Of a DNA stretch of 33,906 bases, positions 25,175 through 33,906 are shown one piece after another. This DNA is from Oscillatoriaceae cyanobacterium M33_DOE_052 (GTDB lineage: Bacteria > Cyanobacteriota > Cyanobacteriia > Cyanobacteriales > Laspinemataceae), in contig DVDU01000022.1 in the NCBI GenBank assembly GCA_015296065.1, positions 1 to 33,906 of the forward strand. The letters run 5' to 3'. Below the pieces are notes generated by a model, which saw only the letters and a program-made list of their open reading frames with translations, was not told the origin of the DNA and ran no database searches. The translations under genes were made by a program, and so were the position numbers. How positions within the stretch are numbered: the stretch's first letter is position 1; each line of letters opens with the position of its first letter.

Positions 25175-26137
25175 CTATAATTTATCCTCGGTGCCTTGAG
25201 AACTCTCCAAGAGCAACGGATCTTGCATTAATTGCGATTTGATAAAAATTGCATATTCCTTGGCGTTGGAATAAATCAAATGAATCCCATCAGAAGTTAC
25301 CCAGTTTTGGCGGGGTGGTTCGGCCAGCCAATTGAAAGTATCCGCCGGAAATACTTCCTGGAGGATAGCTCTCGTTTGTTTTTGCCTGACGGTATTTTGG
25401 ACTTCCGGCTCTCCGGGGATATTGAAGAGGAGTGTTTTCACCCCGGCTTGCTGGAGCTGCTGAATTTGTTGTTTGAGCAACGTTGCTTGCTGCCTCAGAT
25501 TGGCTTCCATCTCAGGCGTTAGCTGTTTTGATCGACTTTCTACCACATCCTGAATTATCTTTTTTCTGAGCCGCTCGTCTTTGATTTGCAATTTATCTTG
25601 CTGCTCGGCGTTTAGCTGTGGCTGAGACTGTTTTGAGCTGCTGCGTAAACTGGATACCAAGACGCTGACTGGTCTATATTCTTGCCGAAACATGGGAAAA
25701 TACAGGCGCAGATAGTAGAGCAATGGTTGATAGAGGTTGGCCATCAAGTCTCTATCTACTCCCAAGCCAATTGTCTCATTGACTTCTACCATGATGAGGT
25801 CAGGTTTGGTCTTAGCTTGGAGGGCAATTTCTAAACCTGTGAGACTGTTGGCTCCCTGCATGGCGAGATTGAAAGTCCTCTCTCCAAGATATTCCGGTTG
25901 CAGCCGGTTGGCCATAGAACTGCCTACCAGCAATATTTCTCCCTGCTTCCGGTTATGACTGTAAATATAGCGTTCGGCTTTGATAACATTACTTTCCCAT
26001 TGATTAATGCCATCATTTCCCGAAATGAAGCCGCCCCAAATTAAGATTTGGTAAGCGAGCAATAGCGCCAAACCAATCCAGACAAAACGCCAATTTGGCT
26101 CCTTAATCAAAGACAATACAGAAGATTTTTTGGCCAT
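25175..26137 (-). CDS. Membrane-anchored SGNH-type protein, partner of MBOAT
   Basis: SGNH-fold proteins next to MBOAT enzymes (as AlgJ/AlgX or DltD) finish acyl transfer on the outer side of the membrane. The 320-aa product has a short cytoplasmic start, one membrane helix (18-40), then an outside domain. VGSSMANRL gives the nucleophile Ser (73 or 74), and SDGIHL (Asp283, His286) gives the other half of the triad. A helical, Gln-rich insert covers about 165-230. It follows the MBOAT gene by 15 bases, so the pair is one operon. The acceptor polymer is unknown. Confidence 0.82.
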   Translation of the reverse strand: MAKKSSVLSLIKEPNWRFVWIGLALLLAYQILIWGGFISGNDGINQWESNVIKAERYIYSHNRKQGEILLVGSSMANRLQPEYLGERTFNLAMQGANSLTGLEIALQAKTKPDLIMVEVNETIGLGVDRDLMANLYQPLLYYLRLYFPMFRQEYRPVSVLVSSLRSSSKQSQPQLNAEQQDKLQIKDERLRKKIIQDVVESRSKQLTPEMEANLRQQATLLKQQIQQLQQAGVKTLLFNIPGEPEVQNTVRQKQTRAILQEVFPADTFNWLAEPPRQNWVTSDGIHLIYSNAKEYAIFIKSQLMQDPLLLESSQGTEDKL

Positions 26138-26152
26138 TGGTTTTATCCAAAC

Positions 26153-27682
26153 TCAGAACTGGAAGTAAATAAATTCATTAGCACTACCACTGTTGAGCAA
26201 TATGGCGGCGAGCATGATGCCCATCAATAGGTCGGCGGCTAACCTCGACATTCCCGCGAATCGCTCTAATGGCTGTGCCTGTGGTAATTTGGCGCGCCAT
26301 GTGGGAAAATGGGGCCAGTGATAGATGAGTACAGGTAGGGAAAATATCAGCACCGGGAAGATATATGTAATCTGGGGTTTGATGTGAGTATTTTTGGTGA
26401 GAGTGACGAGAAAATCGACTGCTTGAGAAAAATCTGGCAATTTGAATAACAGCCAGCCCAAAGATACGAAGATAAAAACCCCTAATACTTTGATGGCATC
26501 GAATAGGAATTGCTTCCAGATGGGGGTGGGAGCGGTGGGAGGGGAATTTTGAGGTTTAGTGAAGTATCGTTCTACAGCTAATCCGACGCCATGATAGATA
26601 CCCCATACAGCATAACTCCAAGCGGCGCCATGCCAGAGTCCGCCTAAAGCCATGACGATCATCAAGTTGAGGTAAGTTCTGATTTCGCCTTTTCTGTTCC
26701 CGCCTAAAGGAATGTAGAGGTAAGATTTTAACCAGGTAGATAGGGATATGTGCCAGCGGCGCCAAAATTCTGAGATCGACTGGGAAATATAGGGAAAATC
26801 GAAATTTTCCATTAAATTATAACCTAACGCCGCACCTAGGCCGATCGCGATGAGAGAATAGCCAGCAAAATCGGCAAATATCTGCATCGAGTAGCCAAAC
26901 AGCAGGACGAGATTTGTCAGGGTTCCCAGTCCTTGGTAGTAAGGATAGTCAATCCAGAAAGTGTAGTCTTTCAGGTTATCAGCTACTACCATTTTCAGAA
27001 AATAGCCCAAAATCATGCTTTCAGTAACTAGCCTCCAGTTGATATCGCGAAAATACTTAGCGCCCATCTGGGGATAAAAACTGTGAGCTTTTAGAATTGG
27101 TCCGGCAATCAAGTGGGGAAAAAAGGAGATAAAAAACGCTGTATCAATTAGATAGCGAACGGGTTTTTTACTGGCTCGCTCAAAATAAGTTTCATTGCTC
27201 CCATTAACGGCGGATGATGGCGATGATTGCATAGCTGCTTTTTCTTTTTCGCGCCACACATCGATTAACAGGCTAATGCCTTCAAATGTATAGAAAGAAA
27301 TCCCGATCGGGAGTGGCAAGTGTAAGATTAATTTAACTATGCCTTCTGGGGGAGTAGATACCTCAAAAATCTGGCGGACAAAATTGGTAAGTAAGCCGCC
27401 GTATTTAAAGGCACATATAATAGCTAAATTAGTACCTACTCCCAGGATAGCCGCCAATAAGCGCTGGTTTTTGGTAGCAGCCTGGGCGACTTTGGCGCTA
27501 GCCCATCCATTGATGAGAATAGATAGCAGCAATAGGAACAGCAGCGATGGCGTCGTCCAAGCATAAAACACCAAGCTAGCCGCCACCAGAATCGGCACTT
27601 GCACTGACCGCAGGGCGGGTATGTAGTAAATCGAGAAGGTGATGATAAATAACCACAGAAACTCGAAGCTATTAAATAACAT
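26153..27682 (-). CDS. MBOAT family O-acyltransferase (AlgI/DltB-like)
   Basis: These membrane enzymes pass acetyl or acyl groups across the membrane to extracellular polysaccharide or other acceptors. The 509-aa product has about ten membrane helices and the family motifs PLPIGISFYTFEGISLLID, HLIAGPI, FWRRWHISLSTWLKSYLYIP (307-326) and the catalytic His351 in GGLWHGAAWSY. I chose ATG 27682 (MLFNSFEF) because AlgI-type proteins begin this way; the open frame extends to TTG 27721 without a ribosome site. It is transcribed ahead of the SGNH gene. Confidence 0.93.
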   Translation of the reverse strand: MLFNSFEFLWLFIITFSIYYIPALRSVQVPILVAASLVFYAWTTPSLLFLLLLSILINGWASAKVAQAATKNQRLLAAILGVGTNLAIICAFKYGGLLTNFVRQIFEVSTPPEGIVKLILHLPLPIGISFYTFEGISLLIDVWREKEKAAMQSSPSSAVNGSNETYFERASKKPVRYLIDTAFFISFFPHLIAGPILKAHSFYPQMGAKYFRDINWRLVTESMILGYFLKMVVADNLKDYTFWIDYPYYQGLGTLTNLVLLFGYSMQIFADFAGYSLIAIGLGAALGYNLMENFDFPYISQSISEFWRRWHISLSTWLKSYLYIPLGGNRKGEIRTYLNLMIVMALGGLWHGAAWSYAVWGIYHGVGLAVERYFTKPQNSPPTAPTPIWKQFLFDAIKVLGVFIFVSLGWLLFKLPDFSQAVDFLVTLTKNTHIKPQITYIFPVLIFSLPVLIYHWPHFPTWRAKLPQAQPLERFAGMSRLAADLLMGIMLAAILLNSGSANEFIYFQF

Positions 27683-28111
27683 ATATTTGAGGAGCCATAG
27701 GTTGACCTGTCTTTTTTGCAAGCAGGCTTAATTGTGAAATTTTTCTGCACTACTACTATGACTTGAGGTATCAACTCAGAAACTGGGTGATAAATAACAG
27801 TCACCTCTGAGCGAAATCCTCCCTATCTTGACCCTGATATGTGGACGATCGCTTGCGTGCCGTAGGCTGAGGAATTTTATTCCTCTGAGAGGGGCTGCTG
27901 GCTGTAGCTGGAGCGGGAAGGAGTAGCGCTGATGGTCAAATGACGATTTGACTGATTTTATTTTGGCCTGGGCTGATTATACTGAAAATTATTCCTGATG
28001 TCAACAGGCCAGTTGAATTGTTTTAAAAATAATCTTTCTCTAACCCCACGGTTAGGATAAAAGCCTGAAAAATATAGGGTTGGGGGCGAATGGCAAGAGT
28101 GGCTGTTATTA

Positions 28112-28136
28112 GCCCCCCAAGGGTGAATTGGGGGGC
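28112..28136. repeat. Perfect 9-bp hairpin GCCCCCCAA / TTGGGGGGC
   Basis: GCCCCCCAA (28112-28120) and TTGGGGGGC (28128-28136) enclose GGGTGAA. It is 158 bases past the hemA stop on the - strand, so it could end hemA transcription, but no T-run follows and it resembles dispersed cyanobacterial repeats. Confidence 0.5.
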
Positions 28137-28218
28137 CGTGGTTGACTAGATAAAAAAGTGGCAATTAACCTCAGCGGTTATGCTGGCTTATAGCATTTTT
28201 CGCGCTGACTGAAGTACA

Positions 28219-28262
28219 GCCCTCACCCTAAATCTGGATCCCAGAGCGGGAGAGGGACTTTG
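28219..28262. repeat. Dispersed repeat, copy A (GCCCTCACCCTAAATC...GGGAGAGGGACTTT)
   Basis: Ends match, in inverse orientation, the element at 33799-33842. Here the middle is degenerate, so the hairpin of the other copy is lost. It lies 32 bases past the hemA stop. Confidence 0.7.
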
Positions 28263-28293
28263 AAGATGTATCGCATGCTCTCAGGAACAGCGA

Positions 28294-29592
28294 TTAGCCA
28301 TATTGCTCACCAGAAACTGATTCGGTGTCTAGGTTAAACAATAGGCGAAGGGTAGCCATTGCTTGGCGTCTGGCTTCGATATCCTGCTGGGCGCGTAATT
28401 GCACCATTGGGTCATGGAGGATTTTGTTAACAATACCGCGAGTCATGGCCTCGATGACTTCTTGGTGTTTTTCGGCGAATTCAGAACCGAGGCGGGAGAG
28501 GGCTTTTTCCAGCTCTTGCTCGCGGATGGTTTCGATTTTTTCGCGCAGACAGTTGATGGTGGGGACGGTTTCTAAACTTTGCCACCACACCTGGAATGCT
28601 TCCATTTCTTCTTCGAGTAATCCCTCGGCTTCTAAGGCCATCTGGCGACGGCTTTCGTGGTTTTGGGCAACCACGGCTTTGAGGTCATCGACGTTAAAGG
28701 CACGAACTCCAGGGATTTCGTTGACATCGCTATCGACGTTCCGGGGAACGGAGATATCGAAGAGCATCACCGGGTGATGGGGGGGTAAAACTGCTTCTAA
28801 TTTGGCGCGATCGAGCAGGGGTTGGGTGGAGGATGTGCTGGTAAATACCATGTCCGAGGCGGCAATTACTGACATCATTTCTGAAAGAGGATGTATGGTA
28901 ATTTGGGCTTCGGGGAACTGGTTGGCGAGTTCTTCTGCGCGGCGGCTGGAGCGGTTGACAATGGCGATTTGGTTGGCGCCTTTAGAGACAAGGTGCTGTA
29001 CCAGGAGGCGCGACATTTTCCCGGCGCCGATAATGGCGACTTTATTGGTGGCGAGATTTTCAGCTTTGATTTGAGCCAGTTCGACGGCGGCGGAGCTGAT
29101 GGAAACGGCGCCGGTGCCAATGTTGGTTTCGGTGCGGACTCGTTTACCGGCGGTGATGGCTTGTTTGAGCAACCGGTTGAGAATGCGCCCGACGCCTTTG
29201 CACTCTTGACCGAGTTTGTGGGTGTTTTTGACTTGGGCGAGGATTTGCCCTTCTCCTAATACTAAACTGTCGAGACCGGCGGCGACGCGCATGATGTGCA
29301 TCACGGCGTCTTCGTGGAGCAGGACGAATAGGTAGGGGCGGAGCGCATGGGCGGGCAGTTTACTCCGATCGCACAGCACCTGGATCGCTTCGGCGACTCC
29401 CGGCTGGGTGTCGTTGGTGACGATATAAATCTCCAGACGATTGCAGGTACTGAGGATGGCGACTTCTTCGATATGGGAGGCGCTGCAAAATTGGGCGATC
29501 GCCTCTCCCGTCTGCGGTTCGGGAATGCTCAGTTTTTCTCGAACTTCCACGGGAGCTGTCTTGTGGCTGAGACCTACTACTGCAATATTCAT
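28294..29592 (-). CDS. hemA: Glutamyl-tRNA reductase
   Basis: First committed enzyme of the C5 route to haem and chlorophyll; it reduces Glu-tRNA to glutamate-1-semialdehyde with NADPH. The 432-aa product has the N-terminal [21 protein letters not shown], the nucleophile Cys50 in [11 protein letters not shown], the GEGQILAQV segment and the nucleotide loop [13 protein letters not shown], then a C-terminal dimerisation domain. ATG 29592 is chosen from family starts and an AGGA box; the longer open frame to 29706 reads through a dispersed repeat. glpX lies upstream on the same strand, 410 bases away, an arrangement common in cyanobacteria. Confidence 0.96.
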   Translation of the reverse strand: MNIAVVGLSHKTAPVEVREKLSIPEPQTGEAIAQFCSASHIEEVAILSTCNRLEIYIVTNDTQPGVAEAIQVLCDRSKLPAHALRPYLFVLLHEDAVMHIMRVAAGLDSLVLGEGQILAQVKNTHKLGQECKGVGRILNRLLKQAITAGKRVRTETNIGTGAVSISSAAVELAQIKAENLATNKVAIIGAGKMSRLLVQHLVSKGANQIAIVNRSSRRAEELANQFPEAQITIHPLSEMMSVIAASDMVFTSTSSTQPLLDRAKLEAVLPPHHPVMLFDISVPRNVDSDVNEIPGVRAFNVDDLKAVVAQNHESRRQMALEAEGLLEEEMEAFQVWWQSLETVPTINCLREKIETIREQELEKALSRLGSEFAEKHQEVIEAMTRGIVNKILHDPMVQLRAQQDIEARRQAMATLRLLFNLDTESVSGEQYG

Positions 29593-30002
29593 CCTTATTT
29601 TCCTGAAGTGTTCCCTCTCTACAAGGCAGGCGTGAGGAATTTTTAATAATTGAGCCTTAAGAATTAAGAATTTGTCATTGGTCATTTGTCCTTTGTCATT
29701 TGACAAGTAACTGTATGGGTAGCAAAGCTGCCCTCAAATGACAAGCGGACTTGCGGACAATTGACTAAGGACAATTGACAAATTATCTAGTTTCTATCTT
29801 GATTCTTAATTCTCAAAGCCGTCCATTGTCTTGGTGGTTTGTTTCAGAAATAAAGCCAGATGCTAAAAATGATGCTTGCTCTAATCGCAAGCAAGCTGGC
29901 AAGGTGGTGAATAGCGCTACTGCTAGCGTACCTGCTAGGGGCAGACCGAGTAGCAAAGCCACCAGTTTTTCCCTAGCGGGCAGTAGCAAGAGCGCTGGCG
30001 CT
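29593..30002. other. Gene-free stretch between glpX and hemA, with repeat block
   Basis: The part at 29665-29790 is another TCATTTGTC/GACAATTGAC dispersed-repeat block. The rest (29791-30002) has open frames on both strands but none with family features or a ribosome site. It should hold the hemA promoter on the - strand, which I cannot place. Confidence 0.5.
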
Positions 30003-31040
30003 TTAACGCAATTGGATTGATTTGGGTTGCTCGAACATGTGGACGGTATCCACAAAGCGAACCGTCTTGGACTGGCTGGAAATGACCAGGCTTTGCGTCC
30101 GGGCGCCGCCGTGGAAGAAGCGCACCCCTTCCATCAGGGTTCCGGGAGTGATGCCACAAGCCGCAAACAGCACGGTTTCGCCAGAGGCCAGCTCTTCGGC
30201 ATTGTACACCCGATCGGGGTCATTAATGCCCATTTCCTTCAACCGGGCGAGGTTGCTTTCTTTGCTTTCGCCAATCAGACCAGTTTGCACCACTTCCGGG
30301 TCATAGATGAGCTGTCCTTGGAAGTGACCGCCTAAAGCCCGCATCGCGGCGGCGGAGATGACACCTTCAGGGGCGGCACCAATGCCCATCAGCGCATGGA
30401 TGTTGCTGCCAGAGAAGGCGCAGCAGATGGCTGCAGATACGTCCCCATCGCTAATGAGACGCACCCGGGCGCCAGCTTCCCGGATTTCATTAATCAGTCC
30501 TTTGTGCCGGGGGCGGTCCATCACCACCACCACCAACTCCTCTACAGCGCGGTTCATGCAGTCTGAGAGGATTTTCAGGTTTTCCGTGGCGGACTTGCGA
30601 ATATCTACATGATTTTTGGCCACTGCTGGAGCAGCCAGTTTTTTCATGTAGAAGTCTGGCGCGGCAAACAAACCGCCTTTTTCAGAAATGGCTAACACTG
30701 CCATTGAGCCATTTTGCCCGTAGGCTACCAGGTTGGTGCCTTCGCAGGGATCCACGGCGATATCAATTTCCACCAGTTGTTCTGGATCGCAGAAATCTTT
30801 GGCGTTAGGAACGGTGCAAATGCCCAATTCCTCGCCGATGTAGAGCATGGGGGCTTCGTCGCGCTCGCCTTCACCGATGACGATCCGGCCACGCATATGA
30901 ATTTTGTTCATGCGTTCCCGCATCGCTTCTACGGCTACGTGGTCAGCGGTGTTTTTGTCCCCTTTCCCCATCCAACGAGCGGAGGCGATCGCCGCCTGCT
31001 CGACTACCTCAATAATCTCTAAACCGATAACATTATCCAC
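30003..31040 (-). CDS. glpX: Class II fructose-1,6-/sedoheptulose-1,7-bisphosphatase
   Basis: The bifunctional Calvin-cycle phosphatase of cyanobacteria. The 345-aa protein begins [20 protein letters not shown] and contains the metal site [11 protein letters not shown] (56-66), [10 protein letters not shown] (97-106) and [14 protein letters not shown], all typical of GlpX-type FBPases. It starts at GTG 31040, with GGGAGGAG about 8 bases before it on the - strand. Its length and sequence fit cyanobacterial FBP/SBPases. It is a central carbon gene; hemA follows. Confidence 0.97.
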   Translation of the reverse strand: MDNVIGLEIIEVVEQAAIASARWMGKGDKNTADHVAVEAMRERMNKIHMRGRIVIGEGERDEAPMLYIGEELGICTVPNAKDFCDPEQLVEIDIAVDPCEGTNLVAYGQNGSMAVLAISEKGGLFAAPDFYMKKLAAPAVAKNHVDIRKSATENLKILSDCMNRAVEELVVVVMDRPRHKGLINEIREAGARVRLISDGDVSAAICCAFSGSNIHALMGIGAAPEGVISAAAMRALGGHFQGQLIYDPEVVQTGLIGESKESNLARLKEMGINDPDRVYNAEELASGETVLFAACGITPGTLMEGVRFFHGGARTQSLVISSQSKTVRFVDTVHMFEQPKSIQLR

Positions 31041-31846
31041 TGTATTTGCTCCTCCCTACTGCCAGGAATGCTCTCGAGCTGCCTAGCCTATGACCGTTTA
31101 AAAGTCTATCAGAGAGTGTCACCCTGAGAACAGGTATGACCCCAGTTTCGGTTAATTTTTGCTCCTGCCTTTGGGTTTGTCCGCCCCCGCTCCCCTCATC
31201 GTCCCTGTGCCGTAGGGGTGCCCCCGAGGCTGCCCAATGTAAAATTTTGTGAAAATACCCAGCCTGACAATACTGTGCCGTGATATATTTACCCCTGAAA
31301 AAGAGCCATAAAAATAGGACACCTAAATTAACTATTTAAGGAAAGATACTTACTGGGGATGCTGGGCTCAAACCATCCCCCCGCCTGACTAGCGTCAGAG
31401 CATCACCAGGTAGCGATAAGAAAAGGGATGATGCTCGCGATCGCCTTCCTTGCCAGCTTGAAAGGGGAAAAACCCAGCGCCAATCTTGGTTGGGGTGGTT
31501 TCGCCGGTTAATTATTGCCTGGAGGAAGCGCCGCCGCCCCCCGCCGCCTTCCCCATTCGCCCGCCGCCCCCTCCCCCAACCCTGCCCCTACATCTGCGGC
31601 AATTTGTCGATGCAAAAATCGTCCCACTTGTCAAACCCAATCTGGGGTGCTAACCTCCAAGTGTGGAAGCAGGGAATCGCCGCCAGCAGTCTTATTAACT
31701 AACTAACATTTCGTCCTCAAGGGCGGAGTGCATCTAATTTTTGACATAATTATCTCAATCTCTCAGGGATAATGAAGCCGGGATTTAAATCTGGGCTTAA
31801 TTTTTCAGTTTAACTCTCAAAAATTTTTTGATTGCTCCTGAAAATT
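31041..31846. other. Gene-free stretch of 806 bases between glpX and the TpsB gene
   Basis: The glpX promoter must lie at its left end. A small ORF at 31490-31702 (70 codons, TTG start) is Pro/Arg-rich at first and resembles no family; I do not call it. Two consecutive hairpins lie at 31355-31436. A Pro-codon/C-rich patch at 31520-31590 and A/T-rich DNA before 31847 complete it. Confidence 0.5.
31355..31436. ncRNA. Two consecutive stem-loops, possible structured RNA
   Basis: GGGGATG (31355-31361) pairs with CATCCCC (31374-31380); 17 bases on, GAGCATCA (31398-31405) pairs with TGATGCTC (31429-31436). HIP1 sits directly after. I could not match it to the TPP, SAM, glutamine or preQ1 riboswitches or to Yfr1. 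It may be a leader or small RNA, or neither. Confidence 0.25.
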
Positions 31847-33682
31847 ATGTCAAATAAAGTTGACAAATTGATGGCTGAAACATCCGCGATGCTTCAGCCA
31901 ATCACGAACCTGGCGGTTAACGCGGCTTCAACCAGTCAAATTATCACCACAAATATGCAAACATCATCACCACGTTTACGGATTAATTTACTATTATCTT
32001 GTTGGGTATTGTATGGTGGGCTGGTCGCCACACCTTTGATAGCTCAAGAGGTGCCCCGGAACATCCCTAACCCGATCGAGCCACTAGAACCCCAGCTCCC
32101 CTCCCGTCCCCTGCTACCACCCCCAGAAGAACTGCTGCAAACTCCTAGAACTACTACCCCGAATAACTCTCCCGGTGAGGAAAATACTGGTCCGCCGCCA
32201 GAATCTATTCAGGTCGATCGCTTTGAGGTTCTCGGTAGTGAGGTATTTAAGGAGGAAGATTTCCAACAAGTCTTATTACCTTACACCGATCGCTCCCTCT
32301 CCTTCGCCGAACTGCTCCAAGCCCGCTCCGCGATTACGGAGTTTTATAAACAGGAAGGATATATTACTTCTGGCGCCTTTATTCCCCCCCAGCGACTCTC
32401 AGAAGGAGTCGTGCAAATTCAAGTTGTAGAGGGACAGATAGAAGAAGTTAACGTCAGCGGGAATAACCGCCTCAGCGACAATTACATCGGCAACCGGTTG
32501 GCTCTGGGAGATGGCAAGGCACTCAATGTGAATGACTTGCTCACATCTTTGCAGATGCTCCAGCTCAACCCCCTGATTGATACTTTATCAGCGGAATTGT
32601 CTGCCGGTTCTCGTCCGGGAATGAGTGTTCTGGATGTGCGCATCAAAGAAGCTCCGGCGTTTAGAACTTCTTTATCCATTGATAATGGCCGATCGCCCAG
32701 TGTTAGCACCTTCCGCCAACAAGCCAGCATCGGTCACGATAACCTATTTGGCTTCGGCGACTCTTTGCGCGCCAGCTACACCAACACCGAAGGCTCTAAA
32801 CAGTGGGAATTTAACTATGGCATTCCCATCAACGCCCGCAATGGCACCTTGAGTTTTAACTACAGTACCACGGACAGCGAAATTATCGAACCGCCATTCG
32901 ATCGGGTGGACATTCAAGCCGAGTCCCGCAACTATGAGCTTACCCTCCGCCAACCTCTAATTCAAACCCCCACGCGGGAATTTACAATGGGCCTCACCGG
33001 CTCCCGCCGCCGCAGCCAAACCTCCCTGCTTGGGGTCAACTTCCCCCTCTCCAGAGGTGCCAGCGATAATGGTGTCACCAAATTATCGGTTTTGCGCTGG
33101 TTTCAGGAATTCACCGAACGGGACAGTAAACAGGTGTTCGCTATGCGATCGCAATTCAGCCTCGGCACCGGCTGGCTCGATGCCACCGTCAACAGCAGCG
33201 AACCCGATAGCCGCTTCTTCGCATGGCGCGGACAAGCCCAATGGCTGCGCGTCCTCGCTCCCTCCACCGTCCTCCTGCTTCGTTCCGACATCCAGCTCGC
33301 CCCCTCAGAACTCGTACCCCTCGAGCAATTCGGTTTAGGCGGCTTTGAAACCGTGCGCGGCTACCGCCAAGACGCCCTCCTCACCGATAACGGCGCCTTC
33401 GCCTCCGCCGAACTGCGCATCCCCCTTTATCGCAGCCAAAACAACCAAATGCTCCTCCAAGTCGCCCCATTTTTCGACATCGGCACCGCTTGGAACAGCG
33501 ACAACGCCGAAAACCCCGAAGACAACACCCTCGCCTCTGTGGGTTTAGGTTTGCGCTTCCAACTCGGTGACAGCCTCACCGCCCGTATCGACTACGGCTA
33601 TCCCCTCATCGACATCAACTCCCGAGATAGAACCTGGCAAGAAAACGGCTTCTACTTCTCCCTCCAAGCCAACCCCTTCTGA
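31847..33682 (+). CDS. TpsB/ShlB-type outer-membrane transporter (two-partner secretion)
   Basis: TpsB proteins are 16-strand outer-membrane barrels that export a large TpsA partner. The 611-aa product has a signal-like segment (RINLLLSCWVLYGGLVATPLIAQE), a Pro-rich linker and POTRA domains (IQVDRFEVLGSEVF..., then VVEGQIEEVNVSGNNRLSDNYI). A barrel follows, with the family motif VRGYRQDALL at about residue 503, and the protein ends in Phe (FYFSLQANPF). Start is uncertain: ATG 31847 is used; TTG 31832 and ATG 31955, which would put the signal peptide right at the N-terminus, are options without better ribosome sites. No TpsA lies in the window. Confidence 0.9.
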   Translation: MSNKVDKLMAETSAMLQPITNLAVNAASTSQIITTNMQTSSPRLRINLLLSCWVLYGGLVATPLIAQEVPRNIPNPIEPLEPQLPSRPLLPPPEELLQTPRTTTPNNSPGEENTGPPPESIQVDRFEVLGSEVFKEEDFQQVLLPYTDRSLSFAELLQARSAITEFYKQEGYITSGAFIPPQRLSEGVVQIQVVEGQIEEVNVSGNNRLSDNYIGNRLALGDGKALNVNDLLTSLQMLQLNPLIDTLSAELSAGSRPGMSVLDVRIKEAPAFRTSLSIDNGRSPSVSTFRQQASIGHDNLFGFGDSLRASYTNTEGSKQWEFNYGIPINARNGTLSFNYSTTDSEIIEPPFDRVDIQAESRNYELTLRQPLIQTPTREFTMGLTGSRRRSQTSLLGVNFPLSRGASDNGVTKLSVLRWFQEFTERDSKQVFAMRSQFSLGTGWLDATVNSSEPDSRFFAWRGQAQWLRVLAPSTVLLLRSDIQLAPSELVPLEQFGLGGFETVRGYRQDALLTDNGAFASAELRIPLYRSQNNQMLLQVAPFFDIGTAWNSDNAENPEDNTLASVGLGLRFQLGDSLTARIDYGYPLIDINSRDRTWQENGFYFSLQANPF

Positions 33683-33709
33683 TGCAGAGGAGCAAGGGAC
33701 TGGGTATAA

Positions 33710-33753
33710 TTGATAATTGATAATTGATAATTGATAATTGTCAATTATCAATT
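33710..33753. repeat. Heptamer tandem repeat TTGATAA x4 and inverted partner
   Basis: Four TTGATAA heptamers (33710-33737) are followed by CAATTATCAATT (33742-33753), so the RNA can fold into an A/U-rich hairpin right after the TpsB gene. It is a short tandemly repeated repetitive sequence of cyanobacterial type and may help end transcription. Confidence 0.7.
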
Positions 33754-33798
33754 ACCTCGCCCCTCTACAGCCTGTTCAGAAATAATCTGAGCGGCTCT

Positions 33799-33842
33799 CA
33801 AAGTCCCTCTCCCTTTTTGGGAGAGGGATTTAGGGTGAGGGC
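33799..33842. repeat. Dispersed repeat, copy B, with perfect hairpin
   Basis: CCCTCTCCC (33805-33813) and GGGAGAGGG (33819-33827) enclose five T, followed by TTTAGGGTGAGGGC. It is the inverted counterpart of 28219-28262. The hairpin lies 122 bases after the TpsB gene. Confidence 0.75.
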
Positions 33843-33906
33843 AATGTGTTAAGCGACTGGTGAACAAGCTCTATAATATAATTATCCTCCCATATCAAAT
33901 TCATAT

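Larger units (their letters stand above)
27683..28293. other. Gene-free stretch between hemA and MBOAT
   Basis: In 611 bases no ORF looks real. It holds a dispersed hairpin at 28112-28136 and the CCCTCACCC repeat at 28219-28262. The start of the MBOAT transcript must lie here, but no clear promoter stands out. Confidence 0.5.

Noticed and set aside
29593-29706. 38-residue extension of HemA
   Set aside because: It reads through a dispersed TTTGTCAT repeat; GluTR proteins start at [14 protein letters not shown].
29775-30020. Plus-strand ORF between hemA and glpX
   Set aside because: Overlaps the glpX 3' end, no ribosome site, begins in a dispersed repeat.
31490-31702. 70-codon Pro/Arg-rich ORF
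   Set aside because: TTG start without ribosome site, low-complexity C-rich DNA, no recognisable family.

Overview
The window reads as chromosomal DNA of a cyanobacterium, probably a filamentous oscillatorialean type. The evidence is the repeated HIP1 octamer GCGATCGC (for example at 1910-1917 and in or beside many genes), the cyanobacterial class II FBP/SBPase (glpX) next to glutamyl-tRNA reductase (hemA), System II cytochrome c maturation (ccdA-ccs1), and many dispersed short repeats of the kind found between cyanobacterial genes. No photosystem gene or 16S gene is present, so the genus cannot be fixed.

Layout. (1) 1-5495 is the distal part of a type III-A CRISPR-Cas operon on the + strand: csm3, csm4, csm5, cas6 and a CARF-domain accessory protein that lacks a HEPN motif. 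cas10 and any array lie outside the window. (2) 5633-7774 is ccdA-ccs1, followed by queF on the - strand and a coiled-coil/TM protein. (3) 9334-9980 is a MntA/HepT toxin-antitoxin pair behind a promoter with a tandem 11-mer. It is followed by an aldo/keto reductase and a four-PAS orphan histidine kinase. (4) 14247-24109 is a co-directional lipid locus: FAAL1, a small membrane di-iron hydroxylase, FAAL2, an acyl-CoA dehydrogenase-like protein, an acyl carrier protein, an alpha-oxoamine synthase of the serine-palmitoyltransferase type, and an SDR with the 3-ketosphinganine-reductase signature. (5) 24356-27682 on the - strand holds a CarS-like (CDP-archaeol synthase family) membrane protein and an SGNH + MBOAT O-acyltransferase pair. 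(6) 28294-31040 on the - strand is hemA and glpX. (7) 31847-33682 is a TpsB/ShlB outer-membrane transporter.

The most interesting reading is that 14247-24109 makes a sphingoid-base-like lipid on a carrier protein. Fatty acids would be activated by the FAALs, loaded on the ACP, possibly desaturated by the ACAD, condensed with an amino acid by the alpha-oxoamine synthase, reduced by the SDR and perhaps hydroxylated by the di-iron enzyme. This resembles the ACP-dependent ceramide pathway known in Caulobacter, but no ceramide synthase is visible here. The amino acid used and the final lipid are unknown. The alpha-oxoamine synthase also resembles PKS-associated versions, so an aminoketone or amino-alcohol natural product is an alternative.

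Intergenic DNA is rich in dispersed and tandem repeats: a 30-bp array of six units, a MITE-like 129-bp element, a 36-bp direct duplication before FAAL2, 9-bp purine and pyrimidine tandem repeats before the ACAD, and heptamer repeats.
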